Assembly (NCBI GenBank): GCA_030673955.1
Contig: DAOVBF010000032.1
Location: 1-8,795 of the forward strand
Reading direction: 5' to 3'
Source of the DNA: Deltaproteobacteria bacterium
Lineage (GTDB): Bacteria; Myxococcota_A; UBA9160; SZUA-336
Length of the DNA: 8,795 nucleotides
The translations under genes and the position numbers were made by a program. The notes under the pieces are model-generated. The model ran no database searches. It had not been told where the DNA came from and worked only from the letters and a program-made list of their open reading frames with translations. Positions 1 to 6,980 of this stretch are shown here, one piece after another. The number at the start of each line of letters is the position of its first letter. Within the stretch, counting starts at the first letter, position 1.

Positions 1-1276
1 CGCTCCAGGCGGCTTCGATCCAGCGCGCGTGCGCCAGCAGCGCGGCGTCCGCGCCACGGTGGCCGACGAACTGCATCCCGAGGGGCAAACCTCGTGAACC
101 CCGGAACCGGGGCAGTGTGACGCAAGGGGTATACAGCACGGTCCAGAGGGCGTTCGCGGCGGGATCGCCCGTCTGGCTCAAATCGCGCGGAGCCTCGCCC
201 AATGCGGCAGGCGTCAGCAGGAGGTCGACCTCGGCGGGCAGCGTGTCGAGCTGACGGCGGCACTCATCCGCCAGAAGCCGGGCGCGGTCGTACTCGGACG
301 GGTCGATGCCGGCTCCCGCGTCGAGCAATGCCTGAAAGCCGGGGCTCAGCGCTTCGCGATGGTGGATCCGCTCATAGGTGAAGACCCGAGCGATCTCGAA
401 GAGCATGATTGCGGCCTGCGCGGGCAGCAGCTCATCGCACACGGGGGGCAGCTCGGCATCGACCACACGCACGCCGAGCCCTTGGAGCTCGCGCGCTGCC
501 GACTCGACTGCCGCACGCATCGGCTCCTCGACCTTTTCCCATACGGCGGTGAGGCACAGGCCGACGGCTCGTGGCTGGCTTCCTTCAGGCGGGATCGGCT
601 CGCGACCCGCTAGAACAACACGCAGCAGATCCACATCGCGAACGCAGCGCGCCATCCCCCCCAGAGTGTCGAGTGACTTGGCGGCGTGGCGAATGCCGGA
701 GAAGCTGAACGATCCGTAGCTGGGCTTGTAGCCCACCACGCCGCAGAAGCTAGCGGGACGGATGATGGAGCCCGCCGTCTGAGTTCCCAGGGCGAGCGGG
801 ACCATGCCGTCGGCCACGGCCGCCGCCGAGCCGCTGGAGGAGCCGCCCGGCGTGCTGGCGGGATCTTCCGGGTGACGGGTCTCGCTGGGTGTGAGGAGGG
901 CGAACTCGGTCGTGACCGTCTTGCCGAGCGGCACCGCTCCCGCAACACGCAGCAACCCGACGCAGGCGGCATCGGCTTGCGGCTGATTCCCGCGATAGAT
1001 CGGGCTTCCGTACGCGGTGGGCAGGTCCGCCGTGTCGATGATGTCTTTGATGCCGACGGGGACGCCGTGAAGAGGCGAGCGGGGCGGCTGGGCATCGCGT
1101 TCACGGGCCCACGTGAGCGCGCGCTCCGCGTCGAGGCAGGCCCAGGCCCGGACCTCGGGTTCGCGTGCCTCCGTGTGCTCGAGCAGGGCTCGCACCCAGG
1201 CCTCCGCCTTCAACCGCCCCGCGGCGATTTCTCCGGCCCCCCGCCAGGCCGGCATTCGGAGCAGGTCCTCCGCCAT
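1..1276 (-). CDS. amidase-signature family hydrolase, C-terminus cut by the left edge
   Basis: The frame stays open for 425 codons from the ATG at 1276 to the left edge, where the gene is truncated. It is an amidase-signature (AS) enzyme, a Ser-cisSer-Lys amidohydrolase that cleaves amide C-N bonds; the protein has no signal peptide and should be cytosolic. The triad is visible: Lys77 in VGIKDI, cis-Ser146 in the PGGSSSGSAA stretch and nucleophile Ser170 in TAGSIIRPA. The spacings (24 residues cisSer to Ser, 93 Lys to Ser) fit the family and resemble malonamidase E2 more than GatA. Later segments (VDLLLTPAA, GLPLGMQFVG) are also typical of the fold. Family members are usually about 430-500 residues, so only a short tail is probably missing. 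It starts 5 bases after the radical SAM stop, with GAGG about 9 bases upstream, so it is the last visible gene of a three-gene operon. No gatB or gatC is present, so it is unlikely to be the tRNA amidotransferase subunit. Substrate unknown. Confidence 0.93.
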   Translation of the reverse strand, partial: MAEDLLRMPAWRGAGEIAAGRLKAEAWVRALLEHTEAREPEVRAWACLDAERALTWARERDAQPPRSPLHGVPVGIKDIIDTADLPTAYGSPIYRGNQPQADAACVGLLRVAGAVPLGKTVTTEFALLTPSETRHPEDPASTPGGSSSGSAAAVADGMVPLALGTQTAGSIIRPASFCGVVGYKPSYGSFSFSGIRHAAKSLDTLGGMARCVRDVDLLRVVLAGREPIPPEGSQPRAVGLCLTAVWEKVEEPMRAAVESAARELQGLGVRVVDAELPPVCDELLPAQAAIMLFEIARVFTYERIHHREALSPGFQALLDAGAGIDPSEYDRARLLADECRRQLDTLPAEVDLLLTPAALGEAPRDLSQTGDPAANALWTVLYTPCVTLPRFRGSRGLPLGMQFVGHRGADAALLAHARWIEAAWS

Positions 1277-1281
1277 GAAGC

Positions 1282-2394
1282 TCATCCTCGCAAGAGGTGC
1301 AGATTACCTATCCGCACATTTGTCAACCCGGCCGCGCGAGCCTGTTCGTGGCACCGTTCGGCCTGGTCCCGCGACGTGGTCGGCAGGTCGGCCATTTCAA
1401 AACTCGGATGGAACGCCAGCAGCACGTACGGGATGTCGGGGCAGAGAGAGGCAATGAAGCTAGCGAGAGAGCCCACCTCTCTTGCATCGACATACCCCGG
1501 CACCAGGAGGGTGGCCGCGATGAGCAGAGGGATCTCCGACCTCTCATCTCTGCGACCGGCCAGGTAGGCAAAGTTATCCAGCGTCCGCGTATTTTCCGTA
1601 CCGCAAAGGGCTCTATGCACTGAGCCGTTATGTGCCTTCAGGTCGAATTTGATGCAACCGCCGCTCTCAAGCGAGAGATCAGCCATGCTGCGCAGGAGTC
1701 TGGGATTCATCGCCCCGTTCGTCTCCCAGCAGATGCGAAGGATGCGTTTTTCCAACCTCGCACGCTCAACTGCAAGGCGCGACGCGTGGATAGCGTGAGA
1801 CAGCTGGGGTGTGGGATCGCCGCCGAAATAACAAATGCAGCTGGTCGATGCATCAACAGCTCGCGCGAGCTCCAGCGCACTCACCCGGCAGTCGGCTGCG
1901 AGTCCGTATCGCCACTGCCAATTCTGACAGAACAGGCAATCGAAGGTGCAACCGTAGTAGAAGACCGCCAGATTCTTGTAGCCTCGTTCGGCGCGAGGCG
2001 CATGGGAGTATTCGGGATAACCACAAGCGCTCCCTCCCGGACAGACCCAGTCGGCACAGCAGTTCGTCGGAAGCGGATCGTGATACCAGTTCAGCACGGC
2101 CTCACGCGGTGTGCCGGCAAGTGGCCTCACCCTGCCCGCTTCAGTCCGGCGCAAGCCGCAAAGCCCGAGCTCTCCCTCTTCGGGCTGGCAGGCATTCAGG
2201 CAAAACTCACAAGGTCTTCCGCTGCCACGGTCGGGTTTGGAGGGGGGCAGGCCAAACTTCTCCCGAATTCGTGCATGAGCCAGCCGGGCCAGCCCTTCCG
2301 CGCGTGGTGAACCTTCGCGCAGGCAGTCGCCGCAGACAGCGATCGCCTCGGACACGAACGGGGACCTCTTCTCGCAGATCATGCACCGAGACAC
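1282..2394 (-). CDS. cysteine-rich radical SAM protein (pyruvate-formate-lyase-activase-like, uncharacterised family)
   Basis: A 370-residue radical SAM enzyme. Cys149, Cys153 and Cys156 form the CX3CX2C motif (GCTFDCLFCQN) that binds the [4Fe-4S] cluster used to cleave S-adenosylmethionine; GGDP at 191-194 fits the SAM-binding glycine motif. The N-terminal 125 residues are unusual: a CxxC pair (4, 7) and a second (21, 24) look like a zinc ribbon. Then come Cys62, 65, 69 and 79, followed by Cys112, 113, 118 and 124 in NCCADWVCPGGSAC. These could hold zinc or auxiliary Fe-S clusters. The body resembles the COG1180 activase and AmmeMemoRadiSam radical SAM proteins; from memory, close homologues occur in archaea and bacteria annotated only as radical SAM protein. 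No glycyl-radical enzyme, Memo or AMMECR1 gene is visible nearby. The start is GTG at 2394, because the ATG at 2382 would remove Cys4. The gene overlaps the upstream amidohydrolase by 16 bases and ends 5 bases before the amidase. Reaction unknown. Confidence 0.92.
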   Translation of the reverse strand: MSRCMICEKRSPFVSEAIAVCGDCLREGSPRAEGLARLAHARIREKFGLPPSKPDRGSGRPCEFCLNACQPEEGELGLCGLRRTEAGRVRPLAGTPREAVLNWYHDPLPTNCCADWVCPGGSACGYPEYSHAPRAERGYKNLAVFYYGCTFDCLFCQNWQWRYGLAADCRVSALELARAVDASTSCICYFGGDPTPQLSHAIHASRLAVERARLEKRILRICWETNGAMNPRLLRSMADLSLESGGCIKFDLKAHNGSVHRALCGTENTRTLDNFAYLAGRRDERSEIPLLIAATLLVPGYVDAREVGSLASFIASLCPDIPYVLLAFHPSFEMADLPTTSRDQAERCHEQARAAGLTNVRIGNLHLLRG

Positions 2395-3632
2395 TCCACC
2401 TTCCCCGCAATGCGAATCCGCTCGCCGAGCACACGCTCGGCGTTCCCCCGCAGGATCAGCTCGCGTACGTCCGGGCGGCCCTCGCTCATGAGCCGGACCG
2501 TCGCGAGGGGTGCGGCGATATGGTAGAAGGGCCAGTCCGTTCCGAAGAGGAGCCGCTCCGGGCCGAGCTCTTGCACCAGCTCCAGGAGCTGTGTGACTCC
2601 CTGGCTGGAGGTCTCGAGACTCACGTTCTCGTTTCGCTTGGCGACCGGAATGGTATCCGCCACATCCCGCGCGCCCGCGTGGCCGAGGATGAACTGCACG
2701 CGCGGGAAGGATTCGATCGCTGGAACGTAGCGCCGGATGAGGGCGTACTTCCGCATGAAGCTGGGCTCGATCCCCGAACGGCCGGCGTGAAAGATCACGG
2801 GGAGTCCCAGACTCTCACATTCTGCGTAGATCTCCATCGCAGCTGGATCATCGGGAAAGAAGCGCTGCATCTCTGGGTGCAGCTTGACGCCGCGCGCACC
2901 GCGTTCGGCGAACCCACGGAGCTTCTCGCGCCACGCAGCGTCGCGCGGGTGCACGGAAGCAAACGGAATGAGCCGGTCGCGAGCCTCGGACCGCGCGATC
3001 GCGCCCATCCACTCGTCCGTCAGGTCATCCCCGAAGGGCAACCCCGCCGCAATCGGGAGGATGGCGGTCCTCTCGACGTTCATGGCCTCCATCTCGGCTA
3101 ATAGGTTGGGGATGGTCTGAGTCTCTGCCGCGTGGCTTCCGAAGAGCAGTTGGTTCCTCACCTCGCGCGAGAGCTGCCGGAGCATCTCGGGGGTGAAGTT
3201 CGTGTTGATGTAGACATCCAGGTCGAGTTCGCACCCCGGGTCGGATCCGTCACAGTCGAGCATATGCCGGGTGCGATCCGTGCGGCGGAGCAGATCGATG
3301 CGCGGAGCGAATAGCAAGGCGATGCCGAGATGTGCGTGAATGTCGATGGCGGGGGGCACATCGTCGGCCGCCAGGCGCAGCTGGCCGCCCGGATCCAGCT
3401 CGAAGTAGGGCAGTTCCGCCAGGCCGCGGTAGCCGCGGAAGCGAAGCGGACCATGGGGTCCTCGTCCGGATCGGGCCGCCTCGGCGCGCTTCTGCCGCTC
3501 GAGCGCGGCCTCGTCCGCGTCGGTGTAGTCGGAGGAGGATGAACACGCCGGCGCTCCGGCTGCCATTCCGATCGATGTCAGCAGGAGTTTCCCGAACTCG
3601 CGGCGGCCCAGATCGCCTGAAGAGAGCTCCAT
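2379..3632 (-). CDS. Tat-exported amidohydrolase (Amidohydro-rel/ACMSD-like TIM barrel)
   Basis: A 417-residue protein of the metal-dependent amidohydrolase_2 group (PF04909 type). The N-terminus has a twin-arginine motif (GRREFGK, Arg10-Arg11), a hydrophobic stretch to about residue 28, then Cys30 followed by four serines. This points to Tat export and possibly lipid anchoring, though APAC is a poor lipobox. Residues 35-65 are a charged linker. The barrel begins near 95 with the metal-binding HxH (DIHAH, His99 and His101). It continues with GVKLHP (248-253), FHAG (His282), GHAG (His318) and GTDWP (Asp366), the ligand and catalytic positions expected by comparison with ACMSD-like enzymes. Family members hydrolyse or decarboxylate ring and carboxylate substrates; the actual substrate cannot be read here. 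It is the first gene of the minus-strand operon, and its stop overlaps the radical SAM start. The ATG at 3632 is the only start that retains the Tat motif; its ribosome binding site is weak. Confidence 0.9.
   Translation of the reverse strand: MELSSGDLGRREFGKLLLTSIGMAAGAPACSSSSDYTDADEAALERQKRAEAARSGRGPHGPLRFRGYRGLAELPYFELDPGGQLRLAADDVPPAIDIHAHLGIALLFAPRIDLLRRTDRTRHMLDCDGSDPGCELDLDVYINTNFTPEMLRQLSREVRNQLLFGSHAAETQTIPNLLAEMEAMNVERTAILPIAAGLPFGDDLTDEWMGAIARSEARDRLIPFASVHPRDAAWREKLRGFAERGARGVKLHPEMQRFFPDDPAAMEIYAECESLGLPVIFHAGRSGIEPSFMRKYALIRRYVPAIESFPRVQFILGHAGARDVADTIPVAKRNENVSLETSSQGVTQLLELVQELGPERLLFGTDWPFYHIAAPLATVRLMSEGRPDVRELILRGNAERVLGERIRIAGKVECLGA
2395..2406 (-). promoter_or_regulatory. 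ribosome binding site for the radical SAM GTG start
   Basis: On the minus strand the bases GGGGAAGGTGGA lie directly before the GTG at 2394. This purine-rich Shine-Dalgarno-like stretch sits inside the last codons of the amidohydrolase gene. It supports the GTG over the ATG at 2382, which forms an ATGA overlap with the upstream stop; both starts would be served by coupled translation. Confidence 0.5.
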
Positions 3633-3816
3633 GGATGGATCCGATTCTATCTCACCCGCCCGCGGCTCTGGCAGCTCGTCGATTTGGTCTCCAGGAGCTC
3701 CGCGGCGATTCGCTCCGGCCTGCGACGTCTTGGCCCCTTTCTCGCCCGGCTATTTCCCCTTGGGCCTTGCTGCCGGATCCGCAATCCGTGCCCGCTTGCG
3801 TTAGGCTTCGGCTGCC
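3633..3816. promoter_or_regulatory. divergent intergenic region with a weak -10 candidate for the minus operon
   Basis: These 184 bases separate two divergently read genes, so promoters for both directions should lie here. On the minus strand TAGAAT (3649 to 3644) resembles a -10 box and would give a very short leader before the ATG at 3632, but no good -35 lies 16-18 bases upstream (GCCAGA is there). On the plus strand no convincing -35/-10 pair was seen before the GTG at 3817. No clear operator palindrome was found. Confidence 0.25.
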
Positions 3817-5895
3817 GTGAGGACCAGTCGTATCGGCTCCAGCGGGGTCGGAACTCGGAGGGCCCGCGCGAACGGCTACCTCTTCATGGTGGTGGTCGCC
3901 GTGGCGCTGGGCTTTGTCGGCGCCGCCGGCGCGATCGTCTTCCGCATCCTGATCCGCGTGTTTCAGGGGGCGTTCTTCGGCGGTGCCGGTGGACTGCTCG
4001 AGGTGATCGACGCGGGGCTCTTCGCCGACCCGGTCGACCCGCTCGAGCGGGCGCGCGGCCTCGCCGCCCACTGGCGCGTCCTGATCCCCGCGCTCGGCGG
4101 TCTCGTAGTCGGGCCGCTGATCTACTTCTGTGCCCGCGAGGCCAAGGGACACGGCGTGCCCGAGGTCATGGAGGCGGTGGCGCTCAGGGGCGGCGTGATC
4201 CGTCGGCGGGTGGTCGGTATCAAGACGCTGGTTTCCGCCATCTCGATCGGCTCCGGTGGCTCGGTCGGGCGAGAGGGACCGATCGTGCAGATCGGCTCCG
4301 CGGCGGCCTCCTGGGTGGGGCAGCTGCTCCGGGTCCCCCCGCGTCAGCTCCGCACCATGGTCGGCTGTGGGGCGGCCGCGGGCATTGCGGCCACGTTCAA
4401 TGCCCCCATCGCCGGTGCGCTGTTTGCGGTCGAGATCGTCATCGGTGACTTCGCCGTGTCCCAGTTCAGCCCGATTGTGATCTCATCGGTGGTCGCGACA
4501 GTTGTCTCGCGTTTCTTCCTCGGCAACCACCCGGCCTTCCGGGTACCGGAGTACGACCTGGTGAGCCCTTTCGAGCTGGGGGCCTACATGCTGGTGGGCG
4601 TCGTGGCCGGTCTCGTGGCCCTGGCGTTCATCCGCGCGATGGCTGCGAGCGAGGACATCTTCGAGAGAATGCCGATTCCGGCGTATCTGAAGGCCGGCCT
4701 GGGCGGACTCTGCGTCGGGCTGATCGGCATGTCCCTGCCCGAGGTTTTCGGCGTGGGCTACGACACGATCAGCCAGGCCCTGAGGGGTCAGATTCCGGTC
4801 CTTCTGCTGGGCGTGTTACTGGTGGCCAAGCTCGCGGCCACAGCCATCACGCTCGGCTCGGGGGGCTCCGGCGGCATCTTCGCCCCCTCACTCTTCCTGG
4901 GTGCTGCGACCGGCGGCTTCCTCGGCGCGTTCATCCACCAGCTCTTCCCGGATGCGACCGCGACCTCAGGCGCGTACGCGCTCGTCGCGATGGGTGCCGT
5001 GGTGGCGGCGGCCACGCACGCGCCGATCACCGCGATCATCATGATCTTCGAGATGACCCAGACGATCGAGATCATCCCGCCACTCATGGCGGCCTGTGTG
5101 ATCAGCACGCTGGTGACCACTTTCCTGAGCCGCGACTCGATCTACACGCAGAAGCTCCGGAGGCACGGCGTGGACCTGACGCAGGACCAGGACCCGAATA
5201 TCCTCAAGGGCCTCTATGTCCGCGACATCATCGATCGTAAGCCCGAGGTCGTTCCCGCTTCGGCGAGCTTTGCGAGCGTGATGGACCTGATCGTGCAGAG
5301 CGACCACAGTGAGTTCTTCGTAGAGAACGACCGCGGCGAGTTCATCGGCGCGATCTACCTGCGGCAGGTTCGCCGGCTTCTCAACGAGCAGGAGGAGCTG
5401 CGGTCGATCGTGGTGGCCAGCGACATGGTCGAGGAACGGGTCAGTGTCTCGGAGGACGACAACCTCGACACGGGGATGCGCATCTTCAGTCGCGGTATGG
5501 CGTCGGAGATCGCGGTCGTCGACCCGGAGAATCCGAGGCGCCTGGTCGGCTCCGTGCACGAGCAGGATGTCATCAGCGCCTACAACCAGGAGGCCCTGCG
5601 CCGCGACCTGATCAGCGGGTTACCGGATCGCATCTCGATCGCCGGCAGCGAGCGGCAGGTCGACCTGGGCGGTGGCTACGTGCTGGAGGAACGGCCGGCG
5701 CCGCGCCGCTTCGCGGGCCGAACGCTGAGCCAGCTCGACCTCCGCAAGCGGAGCGGCGTGCAGGTCTTGCTGATTCGCAGCGGCAGCCGGAAGGACGCGA
5801 TCCGCGTGCCGACCCCCGATGACCGGATCGAGCTCGGCGATCATCTCGTTCTGGCCGGTCCCCGCGCTTCCGTGGACCGGCTCGAACGGCTCTGA
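3817..5895 (+). CDS. ClC-family chloride channel/antiporter with two CBS domains and a C-terminal RCK_C (TrkA_C) domain
   Basis: A 692-residue inner-membrane ClC protein that moves chloride or another anion, probably in exchange for protons. Residues about 22-440 are the ClC membrane core. The three anion-pathway motifs are present: GHGVPE (111-116), GREGP (151-155, gating Glu153) and GGIFAP (352-357); Tyr443 aligns with the central tyrosine of E. coli ClcA. His112 replaces the usual pathway serine, and Ile207 falls where E. coli has the internal proton glutamate (hand alignment). Two CBS domains follow (about 468-525 and 532-592), which in this family sense nucleotides. Residues about 605-692 resemble an RCK_C/TrkA_C domain (AGRTLSQLDLRKRSG, then IELGDHLVLAG), a small-ligand module of K+ transport regulators. 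At 692 residues it is longer than a bare ClC (about 450-470) or ClC-CBS (about 600). The GTG start has only a weak ribosome binding site; the next in-frame start, ATG 3886, would delete the basic N-terminus. Confidence 0.95.
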   Translation: MRTSRIGSSGVGTRRARANGYLFMVVVAVALGFVGAAGAIVFRILIRVFQGAFFGGAGGLLEVIDAGLFADPVDPLERARGLAAHWRVLIPALGGLVVGPLIYFCAREAKGHGVPEVMEAVALRGGVIRRRVVGIKTLVSAISIGSGGSVGREGPIVQIGSAAASWVGQLLRVPPRQLRTMVGCGAAAGIAATFNAPIAGALFAVEIVIGDFAVSQFSPIVISSVVATVVSRFFLGNHPAFRVPEYDLVSPFELGAYMLVGVVAGLVALAFIRAMAASEDIFERMPIPAYLKAGLGGLCVGLIGMSLPEVFGVGYDTISQALRGQIPVLLLGVLLVAKLAATAITLGSGGSGGIFAPSLFLGAATGGFLGAFIHQLFPDATATSGAYALVAMGAVVAAATHAPITAIIMIFEMTQTIEIIPPLMAACVISTLVTTFLSRDSIYTQKLRRHGVDLTQDQDPNILKGLYVRDIIDRKPEVVPASASFASVMDLIVQSDHSEFFVENDRGEFIGAIYLRQVRRLLNEQEELRSIVVASDMVEERVSVSEDDNLDTGMRIFSRGMASEIAVVDPENPRRLVGSVHEQDVISAYNQEALRRDLISGLPDRISIAGSERQVDLGGGYVLEERPAPRRFAGRTLSQLDLRKRSGVQVLLIRSGSRKDAIRVPTPDDRIELGDHLVLAGPRASVDRLERL

Positions 5896-5912
5896 GACCG
5901 GTGACCTGGTCT
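5895..5912 (+). terminator. weak hairpin just after the ClC stop
   Basis: AGACC (5895-5899) and GGTCT (5908-5912) can pair around an 8-base loop, beginning at the last base of the ClC stop codon. The stem is only five pairs and no T-run follows, so this is at best a weak intrinsic terminator and may be chance. Confidence 0.18.
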
Positions 5913-6020
5913 TCAGTGGATGCGTGGCTGGGTGCGGCAGTCTGTCTTCATTATTCTTGCCCCCGTCTATTGCGCAAGCGTGGGACGAGATCCATTGGCT
6001 CCGGATAGGTACGCAGATCC

Positions 6021-6980
6021 ATGCTGATCAGACTCTTTCTCGGTGCCGTGGTGCTGCTCGTCGTCGTCTTTGCTATCGCGACCTTGGTCTTCTTCCGCAT
6101 CACGCACCGCGTCGAAGGCGAGTATTTCGATTCCAACGGGGTTCGCCTGCATTACACCGTCCAGGGCGAAGGGGAGCCGGTCGTACTTCTGCACGGCTTC
6201 GCGGTGAATGCCGACCTCAACTGGCGCTTGCCGGGCATCACTCAGGCGCTGGCAGAGGAATTCCGAGTCATCGCCTTGGATCTTCGTGGCCACGGGCTGA
6301 GCGAGAAGCCGCGCGACGTCAGGCAGTACGGCATGCAAATGGTCCACGACGTGACGCGCCTGCTGGACCACCTGCAGATCGGGAAGGCACATGTGGTTGG
6401 TTACTCGCTCGGAGGACTCATCACGATTAAGCTCGCGACGACGTATCCGGAGCGGTTGCTCACCGCCTCGCCTCTGGGCGCCGGCTGGGAGCGGACCGAC
6501 AACAGCGCATTCCTGGGGTCTCTCGGGGAGCTCGAGCGGGCCCTGAAGTCCGGTCGCGGGATCGGGCCGCTGGCCGGCCGCTTGGGCTCCGAGCGGGAGA
6601 AGCCCGGTCTGTTGCACACGGGGTGGGTCAGGTTCATGACCCGCTACCTCAACGATGGCCACGCGCTCAGCGCTATGGTCAGGGGCATACCGGATCTCAC
6701 CGTCGAGGAAGAAGCTCTACGCACGATCTCCGTCCCCGTGTGCGGCATCGTCGGAAGCCGCGACCCGCTCAGGGTCGGCGTAGAGGCCCTGAAGGGACGG
6801 GTGCCCGATCTCAGGCTGGTGATCGTCGAAGGCGCCGACCACATCCGCGCCCCCCGGCGACGAGAGCTTCTCGAAGCACTGAGGGGTTTCCTGCGCCAGC
6901 AAAGCTCGGGAAAGACGAGTCCGGAGATCGGCGTGAGCGTGCCTCGGGCGATGGCGCCTGGGGTGGAGGGGATCGGATGA
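6021..6980 (+). CDS. membrane-anchored alpha/beta hydrolase
   Basis: A 319-residue serine hydrolase of the alpha/beta fold. Residues 5-25 form a single hydrophobic helix (LFLGAVVLLVVVFAIATLVFF) acting as signal anchor, followed by Arg26 and Arg30. The hydrolase domain spans about 35-292. The oxyanion segment is LLHGF (56-60), DLRGHGLS (87-94) is the standard family motif, the nucleophile elbow is GYSLGG (Ser129), the acid is Asp248 in GSRDPL and the base is His274 in GADHI. The triad is therefore complete, as in esterases, lipases and related hydrolases; substrate and cap specificity cannot be predicted. The ATG at 6021 starts directly with the anchor and has a poor ribosome binding site. The stop overlaps the next gene's start by ATGA (6977-6980), so the two are almost certainly translated from one message. 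The last 25 residues after the domain look like an unstructured tail. Which side of the membrane the catalytic domain faces is ambiguous. Confidence 0.92.
   Translation: MLIRLFLGAVVLLVVVFAIATLVFFRITHRVEGEYFDSNGVRLHYTVQGEGEPVVLLHGFAVNADLNWRLPGITQALAEEFRVIALDLRGHGLSEKPRDVRQYGMQMVHDVTRLLDHLQIGKAHVVGYSLGGLITIKLATTYPERLLTASPLGAGWERTDNSAFLGSLGELERALKSGRGIGPLAGRLGSEREKPGLLHTGWVRFMTRYLNDGHALSAMVRGIPDLTVEEEALRTISVPVCGIVGSRDPLRVGVEALKGRVPDLRLVIVEGADHIRAPRRRELLEALRGFLRQQSSGKTSPEIGVSVPRAMAPGVEGIG
6965..6971 (+). promoter_or_regulatory. strong Shine-Dalgarno that fixes the phosphoesterase start
   Basis: GGAGGGG lies 5 bases before the ATG at 6977. The reading frame is open further upstream (to 6623), but this site, the twin-arginine motif directly after it and the ATGA overlap with the hydrolase stop show that translation begins at 6977. 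Confidence 0.8.

Noticed and set aside
686..1567. Plus-strand open frame of 293 codons
   Set aside because: It is antisense to the amidase, whose catalytic triad lies in the opposite strand, and shows no recognisable motif.
1282..2394. Reading the radical SAM protein as a true pyruvate-formate-lyase activase
   Set aside because: The fold resemblance is general. No glycyl-radical enzyme gene is nearby, and the cysteine-rich N-terminus differs from PflA.
1809..3101. Plus-strand open frame of 430 codons
   Set aside because: It runs antisense across the radical SAM and amidohydrolase genes, both with clear motifs. Its translation is Arg/Ser/Pro-rich without any domain, a typical shadow in GC-rich DNA.
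5956..5978. TTGCGCAA palindrome (5970-5977) and CTTGC/GCAAG inverted repeat before the hydrolase
   Set aside because: Short, not repeated elsewhere in the gap, and not placed on a recognisable promoter; chance is sufficient.
5967..6662. Minus-strand open frame of 231 codons
   Set aside because: Antisense to the alpha/beta hydrolase with its intact Ser-Asp-His triad; no motif of its own.
6623..6976. Upstream in-frame extension of the phosphoesterase
   Set aside because: It lies wholly inside the alpha/beta hydrolase gene in another frame and translates to low-complexity Arg-rich sequence. The Tat motif and Shine-Dalgarno fix the start at 6977.
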